The translations under genes and the position numbers were made by a program. Below, piece after piece: positions 53,759-60,000 of a stretch of 60,000 nucleotides of DNA; the stretch's first letter is position 1; every line of letters starts with the position of its first letter. This DNA is from Symbiodinium natans. Lineage: Eukaryota > Sar > Dinophyceae > Suessiales > Symbiodiniaceae. The notes under the pieces are model-generated. The model saw only the letters and a program-made list of their open reading frames with translations. It ran no database searches and was not told the origin of the DNA. Where the stretch lies: positions 202,501 through 262,500 of the forward strand of contig CAJNDS010002106.1 of assembly GCA_905221605.1 (NCBI GenBank). Reading direction: 5' to 3'.

Positions 53759-55982
53759 CTGCATGGGAAGCTTCGGACTTCCAGAGGGCCCGAAAGGCCG
53801 CCCAGTTGCGCGGAGGAGCTTCAGGTTGGCGGGCATTGGCTCCCAGGTCGTCACGTTCCATCCCGCCTTGGCCAAGGAACGCGAGTAGCCCTAAACCCTA
53901 AACCCTAAACCCTAAACCCTAAACCGGAAACCCTAAACCCTAAACCCTAAACCCTAAACCCTGAACCCTAAACCCTAAACCCTAAACCCTAAACCCTAAA
54001 CCCTAAACCCGAAACCCTAGCCCTAAACCCGAAACTCTAAACCCTGAACGCTTTCGGCCTTGGCCAAGGACAGCGAGTAGATGCCGAGGTTGCCGCCGAT
54101 GTCCATGGCGTGCCCGGGCCTAGTATAGGATGGGCCTTAAAACCCTCTGAACAAGATCCCTTCAAGCTACGCATGTAAGATATCGGCTACGCTGATTTGC
54201 GTGCATCGTTTAAGTATGTCTTTTGGATCAGTAGTATGTCGCAAACTATATCCCTAAGGGCCCAAGACCCCAAGTAAGAAGGCCTTTGGGACCCCAAAAC
54301 AAGTGAAAGGCCTCAAATCATGGGGCCTTGGGCCTTTACTTGGAGGAGGTTCATGAGTACGTATAACCCCAATTATAAGTCTACTAAGAACCTACTTATA
54401 GGGGACCTATAAGTACAGGTATAATTGGGGATATAAGTGATAAGTACCCCTGAAACTCCAAGTAGGATATCTGCGGAGCTGTGGAGGTTTAGGGCACCGG
54501 GTAAGGTTCGGTCATTGTTCCTGCCTGCCGTAGACAGCCGGATCGGCCATCTCCCAGCGGTGAACTGTCCTGAGCTTTTTGTGGGTTTAGGGTTTAGGGT
54601 TTTAGGGTTTTAGGGGTTTAGGGTTTAGGGTTTAGGGTTTAGGGTCTAGGGTTTAGGGTTTAGGGTGAGCCGTCCTGAGCTTCTCGCTCACAACGTCGTG
54701 CATGGCATACACTGCCATGGGGAAAGGCGGTAGCCCCCGGAGCTCCACGGTGGCCCAACGACCACCTGCCTTGAGGGGTTTAGGGTTTAGGGTTTGGGGT
54801 TTAGGGTTTAGGGTTTAGGGCCTGCCTTGAGGCCAAGTGCGCACAACAACTAAAAAATCTACCCAAACCCAAACCCAGTACCATCGGGTTTAGGGTTTAG
54901 GGAAATCCCAAACCTACCACGTTGACCCTAAAGCCTCTTTTTTGCTGTGTGGGGGGGGGGGGGGGGGGGGGGGAGGGGTTAATTTGTTGCCCCGAGGTGC
55001 CGGTAGACCACACCTGTCTCTTGCACGCGAGGTGGAGACCGGGGTTGTGGACGGCCAAGTCCGAGCAAGTGACCTAGGCCCAGGAGTAACCTAGGAATAA
55101 CTAGGGTACCTTTTTTGGTTTCAAGGGGATTGTAAGGAAACCTAAACCCTAAACCCTAAACCCTAAACCCTAAACCCTAAACCCTAAACCCTAAACCCCC
55201 CCAAAAAACAACCTACTCTGGGTCCCATTGGCGCATGCTTCCGTGGCCCAGTTGTCTCGACCACACCTGTGGTCCAGGTGTCTGCCTCAGGGACAAAGAA
55301 GGGCCCGAAAAAGGGCTTAGGGTTTAGGGGTTAGGGTTGAGGGTTTAGGGTTTAGGGTTTAGGGTTTAGGGCTTAGGGTTTAAGGTTTACCTTATCTACC
55401 TGAAGGCTCCAATGTAGTTCCTTTTGGTTTAGTTAAAGGGGATTCTAGTAGAGTTTAGAGGTTTCGACTCAAGGTTTAGGAGGTTCAACCGTATTTCGTA
55501 TTAGCATCACGTAGGCGACCCCAGTGTCAGGGTTCACTCGGCCGCCCAAAAGCCGCATACCATACTAAGTCTTAATAGAATAGATCGACGACCCCAGTTT
55601 CAGGGTTCAGTTGGCCGCCCCTCTAAAAGCCCACATCCCAAACCGCCTTAAAAACCAGAGGTTTCTTTGCCTCGGGATGAACTGACTTCGTCCCGGAGCT
55701 TGATGACGGCTGCTGCCCGATCCCTGGGCACGCGAAGGCTCATATGTGGAGGCTTTATGTCGGGTTTATAGTTTAGGGCGTTTGGGGTGTAGGGTTTAGG
55801 GTTTAGGGTTTAGGGCGTTTGGGGTGTAGGGTTTAGGGTTCAGCCCATGAGCCTTCAGGCAAGGGCTGGCCGGAAGAGTGCACAGGGAGCTGCCCATCGC
55901 CCAGCAAGACAAACAGAACGCAGCCAGTCACGCCAGCCAGAACCACCGCCAAGGACAGGGCGCGACGCTTGTGGCACACCAT
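50615..55982 (-). CDS. FkbM-family methyltransferase-like membrane-anchored protein, 15 exons
   Basis: Exons (high to low): 55982-55853, 55738-55671, 55285-55267, 55013-54991, 54849-54826, 54769-54675, 54569-54525, 54119-54059, 53866-53802, 53343-53240, 52853-52763, 52118-51993, 51504-51463, 51320-51247, 50706-50615. Lengths sum to 1059 nt, a 352-residue protein. An in-frame TAG upstream supports the ATG at 55982. Residues about 8-27 form one membrane segment after a basic MVCHKRR, giving a type II anchor. The SAM-binding motif DIGGNLGIY is at about 141-149, EPMPANLKLL at about 164-173, and VKVDVEGFE at about 262-270; IQSEVWGEM and EYLKLF follow, as in FkbM proteins. The family O- or N-methylates small molecules or glycans; the substrate here is unknown. 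Donors are GC (ten), GT (three), GA (one); all acceptors are AG. Two joins (exons 9/10 and 14/15) are the least certain. Confidence 0.85.
51845..51986. mobile_element. Family H element with 14-bp exact direct repeats
   Basis: CAAGTGTTCTAAAC at 51845-51858 and 51973-51986 flanks an element with CTTAGTAGG and CCTACTAAG ends, inside intron 12 of the methyltransferase-like gene. Confidence 0.85.
52859..53012 (+). repeat. TTTAGGG array inside intron 10
   Basis: About twenty units with TTTTGGG and TTGAGGG variants, beginning six bases from the exon 11 acceptor. Confidence 0.95.
53580..53760. repeat. TA-rich simple repeat in intron 9
   Basis: Interrupted TA and TATAAA repeats; frames here are artefacts. 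Confidence 0.9.
53865..54080 (-). repeat. Intron 8: telomeric array between 24-bp direct repeats
   Basis: The array 53889-54056 is flanked by GCCTTGGCCAAGGAACGCGA (plus GTAG) at 53865-53888 and the same 24 bases with two changes at 54057-54080. Splicing from 54058 to 53867 removes one copy and the array. Confidence 0.9.
54253..54470. mobile_element. Abutting family C and family J elements in intron 7
   Basis: A family C copy (CCCTAAGGGCCCAAGACCCC) loses its right end exactly where a family J copy begins (TACTTGGAGGAGGTTC to CTCCAAGTA). Confidence 0.65.
54560..54685 (+). repeat. Intron 6: telomeric array between 21-bp direct repeats
   Basis: GTGAACTGTCCTGAGCTTTT and GTGAGCCGTCCTGAGCTTCT (both extend one base; 17 of 21 identical, 11-bp exact core) flank the array at 54583-54664. 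Splicing uses a GA donor. Confidence 0.85.
54765..54832 (+). repeat. Intron 5: 44-bp telomeric array between exact 12-bp direct repeats
   Basis: CCTGCCTTGAGG at 54765-54776 and 54821-54832 encloses 44 bp of pure TTTAGGG-type repeat. The 56-nt intron (54770-54825) is GC-AG and removes the array and one repeat copy. Confidence 0.92.
55006..55270. repeat. Intron 3: composite insert between exact 12-bp direct repeats
   Basis: GACCACACCTGT at 55006-55017 and 55259-55270 flanks 241 bp containing a family K palindrome, itself interrupted by a CCCTAAA array (55142-55199). The GT-AG intron is 253 nt. Confidence 0.88.
55397..55452. mobile_element. Family E element in intron 2
   Basis: CTACCTGAAGGCTCCAATGT through AAAGGGGATTCTAG. 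The same intron has a two-copy repeat, CGACCCCAGT(G/T)TCAGGGTTCA, at about 55517 and 55588. Confidence 0.6.
55730..55860. repeat. Intron 1: inverted-repeat-bounded telomeric-type intron
   Basis: GAAGGCTCAT at the left splice junction and ATGAGCCTTC at the right are complementary and span both splice sites of a 114-nt GC-AG intron filled with degenerate telomeric units. Confidence 0.75.
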
Positions 55983-56814
55983 GGGCAGGGCATGGCATCC
56001 CTAAAGCCTAAACCCTCTACAACTCCAGACCCTAAACCCTAAACTCTAAACCCCGGGTCAGGGCTTTTTGGAGGACTTCGGGCCGCTTGCATCTTGGGAC
56101 AGGCTTCTGGGCTTAGGGTTTTTTGGGGCTTGTAAGGCTAATACCCGAAACCCTAAACCCTAAACCCTAAACCCTAAACCCTAAACCCTAAACCCTAAAC
56201 CCTAAACCCTAAACCCTAAACCCTAAACCCTAAACCCTAAGCCGGCCTTGCAGGGTTTAGTTTGGGGGTTATAGACACAGAGCTTGGGCGTTATAGAGTG
56301 TAGGGTTACAGGGTTGGCATCTGAACCTTGGTTGCTGAGTTCATAAGCCCCCAAAAAAGTGTACACTTTCAGTTATATAGGGGTTATCGTATCCCAAAAA
56401 AGTGAACCCTAAACCCTAAAACCCAAAACCCTAAACCCTCTTAGTAAAATATACTCACTCAGCTACTAAGGAACGAAGCTTGGTTTAGGAGCTTGGGCTG
56501 CCGTTCTAATAGGGTTTACTCCGCGCTGTCTCTGAGTCTGAGCAACTTAGCGGGACTGCACTGTGAACCAGCACATCATCGGGACCACCCCCGCAGCATT
56601 TTCTAATGGGTTTAGGTTTAGGGTTTACGGTTTAGGGTTTCGGGTTTAGGGTTTAGGGTTTAGGGATTTAGAGTTCCGGATCCTCGACTTTCAGGGGCCC
56701 TGGGCGTAGCGCGTTGGGTAAAGGGCTTGCAGTTTAGTCTGAACCCTGAACCCTGAACCCTACCTAAAACCTAAGCCTAAACCCTAAACCCTAACCCTAA
56801 ACCCTAAACCCCTA
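55983..56814. other. Possible divergent intergenic region
   Basis: Upstream of the methyltransferase-like start. It holds a CCCTAAA array (56152-56240), a family G element, degenerate TTTAGGG units (56605-56670) and a both-strand-open piece (56470-56590). No TATA-like or other core promoter element could be defended. Confidence 0.4.
56330..56405. mobile_element. MITE-like element, family G
   Basis: GAGTTCATAAGCC and GTGTACACTTTCAGTT shared with 21075-21148. Confidence 0.6.
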
Positions 56815-59590
56815 AAGTGGTTGCAAACTTCCGGCAGTCCTTCCCCAACTCCCTGGCCAGCTTGTCTGCTGCAACACCTTTGGTGCGGGGAGTGCCTCAA
56901 ATCCTGAAACCCCAAACCCAAAACCCAAAACCCTAAACCTAAATCTCCACTGAAAACCCTTAAGGGCTTGAGGACGTTTGTATAAAGGGTTTAGGTTTTA
57001 GGGTTTAGAGTTTAGGGTTTAGGGCTGAGAGGGCCCTAACTTTGCAAGTTCCTCAGAATCTAAATAGCCCAAAGTAGGGTCCAGGGTTTAGGGCTTGCAT
57101 CTGTAGGAGATACCGCTTAAGCTTTTGGCAATGGAGACGGTTCAGGCAGATTCGCCCAACCAAGAGATGAAATGATCGTTCGGAGTCGTGTCGAGACTCT
57201 TAGGCGGCCCCTAAACCCTAAACCCTAAACCCTGAACCCTAAACCCTAAACCCTAAACCCTAAACCCTAAACCCTACAGACCCTAGATGTTCCTTGCACT
57301 TTGCAGCTGTCGAAGAACTCTTCAACATACCCCACTGGGCAGACCCTCAAGAGAAAACAAGGCGTGTGGAAAAATCATTCCGGGAAGTCTCCTTTTATAG
57401 GTCAAGGGGTATGGGTTTGGGGGGGGGGGGGGGGGGGGGTATATTTACCTATTCTTGGAAGCTGGTTTCGGTGCCGAAGGGGCCGATACCAGCGATGGCG
57501 GTGAGGGCCACATCTTCCATGCGAATGGCATGACCTGGTCCTTTCAACCCTAAACCCTAAACCCTGAACCCTGAACCCTCAACCCTAAACTAGGCCCAAA
57601 AGACCTTCTGAATCGAGTTTTCCATCGATGATAGTCCGAAAACCAGGTGTTTTCTGGATCGAATGGGCATTAGAGTCGCAGGTGCTCTGGGACTCCAAAG
57701 AACAGGAACTGAAGTTGGGTTTCGGGTTTAGGGTTAAGGGGTCTAGGGTTTCGGGCTTAGGGTTAAGGGGTTTAGGTTTGAGGTTTTTAGGGCATAGAGT
57801 AGTTTAGGGCTTTTAAGGTTGTAGGGGGTTTCAGGCTTCAAAACGAGGGTCCCCAGTCCCAAAGCGTCCTGGCCGCTTGCCAAAGGCGCAAAATCGCAGG
57901 AGCGCCTGTCACGTGGCTGGGGGGGGGGGTCCCACTGTCGGGGTTTAGGGTTTAGGGTTTAGGGTTTAGGGTTTAGGGTTTAGGGTTTAGGGGGATTTCC
58001 TTGTCCCGAACTTGTTGGTGACTTGTTCGGGAAGGGCGGGCACTGTACTGTATTTGGGGTTTAGGGTTTAGGGTTGCCGGCACCCCCGTGCGGTTCGGAA
58101 ACGCCCGCTTAAGAGCTCGAAGAACCTGGTAAGTACTTTACCCCATCACTATCAGGACACTCGACCGTGAAATCCTAGCGGTACTTGCAACCCATGCTTA
58201 CCCTAAACCCTAATTTAGGGTTTAAAACCCTTTTAAACCCAGGGCCACGTGCACACGAGCTCCACTCAATGTGCAACAGGGACATCCATGAAACATGAAT
58301 CTTGCTATACACTGCTTGCCTGAGGGGTTAAAAACCAAAAACCGCACCCTAAAGCCTGAACCATAAGCCCTCAAACCTGCCCTACTCCGCTGCCCTGGCC
58401 CTCAAGTATGGAAGCAACTAGAGCCGCCGCAGCTAGATAGTTTGTAAACGATATGCCTAAACCCTAAACCCTAAACCCTAAACCCTAAACCCTAACCCTA
58501 ATCCCTAAACCCCAAACCTTCTGGCCTCGCAGGAAGCCACGGAGAGGCCGAAGATCCGCAACACCTGCTGCAGGTCCTCTGGGCCATGGGGCGGCTGAGG
58601 GGCTGGGTAGGTTGATGGGCGGCTGTTCATAGTTAGGGTTTAGGGTTTAGGGTTTAGGGTTTAGGGTTTGTATTCAGTGTGACTGGAATTTCTGGGTTTA
58701 GGGTTTAGGGGGTTCATTTAGGGTTCACCAAGGCTACAGCACCCGTGTGAACCCAAAAGTCCTACCTAGGGTTTAGGGTTTGGGGCTTAGGCCGTACGAT
58801 CCCCATACTCAACCCGATAAAGGGCAACCCTAAACCCTAGACCCTAGACCCTAAACCCTAAACCCTAAACCCAAAACCCAAAACCCAAAACCCTGGCATA
58901 ATGATGCTGCCATCCTGGTGCACCCATCTAAGCCCAAAAAACACCCCCTGATTTCAACCCCTCCGGTCCACGGCTGCGATCGAGGCGACGTCGTCACCTT
59001 TGGACGACACCTTTGTGGCTTTTGCGGTTTAGGGTCTAAGGTTTAGGGTTTAGGGTTTTTTCGCTCTCGCATAGCTGGGTTTAGGGTTTAGGGTTTAGGG
59101 TTTAGGGTTTTTTGCTTGCACATCAGGCTGCGAACCGAGAATTTGGTTTTAGCTTGGGCTGGGGCGTGTTGGAGTATAACTTCCAAAATGCCTCCACTTC
59201 AAGAAGTCCGAGGTACCCTAAACCCTGAACCCTAAACCCTAGCCCTAAACCCTAAACCCTAAACCCCAAACCCTAAACCCTAAACCCTAAACCCGAAACC
59301 CACCCTGAGTCGCTCCACTTAAAACCCCAAAGGCAGAACTCCACCACCAACTAGGACCTAGGAGTCACCTAGGAATGAAACGGGTGCCCTGTTTCTTTCA
59401 AAGGGGCTTATAAGGGACCCCCGAACCCTAAAACACGCACTTGAGGGCCTACTCTGGGTCCTAGTAGCCCTAAACCCTAAACCCTAAACCCTAAACAATG
59501 TCCTAGAACAGAAAGTGCTGGGAATCTTCAGGACCGCCGGTGCCTGGGCGCTTTGCTTCTTCGCCAGCCTTTCCAACAAAGGCCAGGGAT
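56815..59590 (+). CDS. Candidate plus-strand exon series, unknown product
   Basis: Coding-like plus pieces: 56815-56900 (VVANFRQSFPNSLASLSAAT), 57309-57400 after CACTTTGCAG (VEELFNIPHWADPQEKTRRV), 57600-57715 (IVRKPGVFWIEWALESQVLW), 58076-58131 ending at a canonical GTAAGTAC donor (TPVRFGNARLRARRT), 58530-58605 after CCTCGCAG (EAEDPQHLLQVLWAMGRLRG), 58955-59028 (TAAIEATSSPLDDTFVAFAV), 59122-59210 (NREFGFSLGWGVLEYNFQNA) and 59495-59580 (LEQKVLGIFRTAGAWALCFF). The donor and acceptors fix the strand, but phases between pieces were not resolved, and more than one gene may be present. Minus frames are open in some pieces too. Confidence 0.35.
59345..59470. mobile_element. MITE-like element, family K, without telomeric array
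   Basis: GGACCTAGGAGTCACCTAGG and CTACTCTGGGTCCTAG ends match 55073-55235, but the CCCTAAA array of that copy is replaced by a single degenerate unit. Confidence 0.65.
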
Positions 59591-59604
59591 GAAGACTCGT
59601 GCCA

Positions 59605-59665
59605 TGAGTTTAGGGTTTAGGGTTTAGGGTTTAGGGTTTAGGGTTTAGGGTTTAGGGTTTAGGGT
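59605..59665 (+). repeat. Interstitial TTTAGGG array
   Basis: About eight perfect units. Confidence 0.95.
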
Positions 59666-59879
59666 TATGCTCCTAATATGGCCCTAAAACTGGGTTCATG
59701 CTCCCCTAGGGATCTTAATATAAAAGTGTCTCCAAATCCCAAGGGTACAACCTTCCAAGGGTCCAAGGTATGTCCCGTAGACAAAGGCAAGCGCTGGGAT
59801 GGGGCATGAGGTGTTGAGCGGGTTTAGGGTTTGGGGTTTAGCGAGTGGGTAAAACCTAAATCCTAAAGCCCTAAACCTT

Positions 59880-59975
59880 GGGATGTTCCCCCTTTTCCTA
59901 ACAGTCCTTAATAGGAATCAACATAAAGGGGGTTTAATAATCCCGATTCAGGACTGTTAGTATAAAGAGAATCAC
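59880..59975. mobile_element. MITE-like element, family M
   Basis: GATGTTCCCCC, CTAACAGTCCT and AGGACTGTTAG ends match 7238-7333. The copy reaches to within 25 bp of the window end. Confidence 0.6.
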
Positions 59976-60000
59976 CCCAACCTAACCCCCAAAACCCTGA

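Noticed and set aside
57455-57540. Minus-strand piece (HAIRMEDVALTAIAGIGPFG) as an extra exon or paralogue of the methyltransferase-like gene.
   Set aside because: It lies upstream of a well-supported start codon, ends in a stop, and the plus strand is equally open and supported by nearby plus-strand splice sites.

Overview
The window reads as nuclear DNA of a dinoflagellate. Short interstitial arrays of the plant/alveolate telomere repeat (TTTAGGG on one strand, CCCTAAA on the other) recur every few hundred bases on both strands, roughly ninety in all. Coding DNA is cut into very short exons. In the one gene that could be fully reconstructed, 10 of 14 introns begin with GC, one with GA and only three with GT, a donor usage typical of dinoflagellates. 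No bacterial operon, rRNA gene, convincing tRNA, CRISPR array or complete retroelement was seen. Species cannot be assigned; Symbiodiniaceae/Suessiales is a guess. Chromerids and stramenopiles also have TTTAGGG telomeres but are less consistent with the donor usage.

The best-supported gene is on the minus strand at 55982-50615. Fifteen exons join in frame to exactly 353 codons (352 residues plus stop). The product is an FkbM-family, SAM-dependent methyltransferase-like protein with an N-terminal membrane anchor. Several introns consist of little more than a telomeric-repeat array, and three of these are bounded by direct repeats of 12, 21 and 24 bp. One copy of each repeat is removed by splicing, so the uninterrupted exon is restored. 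Telomeric repeats here behave like introner elements; this is the main discovery candidate.

Other coding candidates are partial exon chains without a recognised function. They include minus exons at 23.2-23.75 kb (telomeric-array and MITE introns, both removable in frame), plus exons at 26.6-30.3, 35.6-36.4, 37.4-38.1, 48.2-49.2 and 56.8-59.6 kb, a single plus exon at 18.09-18.36 kb, and a frameshifted minus exon at 4.7-5.0 kb. A minus-strand ORF at 42.8-44.6 kb carries about 19.5 in-frame copies of a 57-bp minisatellite joined to a tail weakly resembling an ISXO2/IS1595-type DDE transposase.

The rest is repeats. At least a dozen families of 70-220 bp palindromic MITE-like elements occur in two to seven copies each, some with clear flanking direct repeats, some nested, several with a telomeric array inside. 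There is also an 885-bp terminal-inverted-repeat element (41170-42054), a large inverted GC-rich minisatellite centred on telomeric repeats (10.8-11.6 kb), a 245-bp C-rich tract, and several microsatellites. The methyltransferase gene converges with the plus-strand candidate ending near 49.2 kb and may diverge from plus-strand exons beyond 56.8 kb. No shared pathway between the genes can be inferred.
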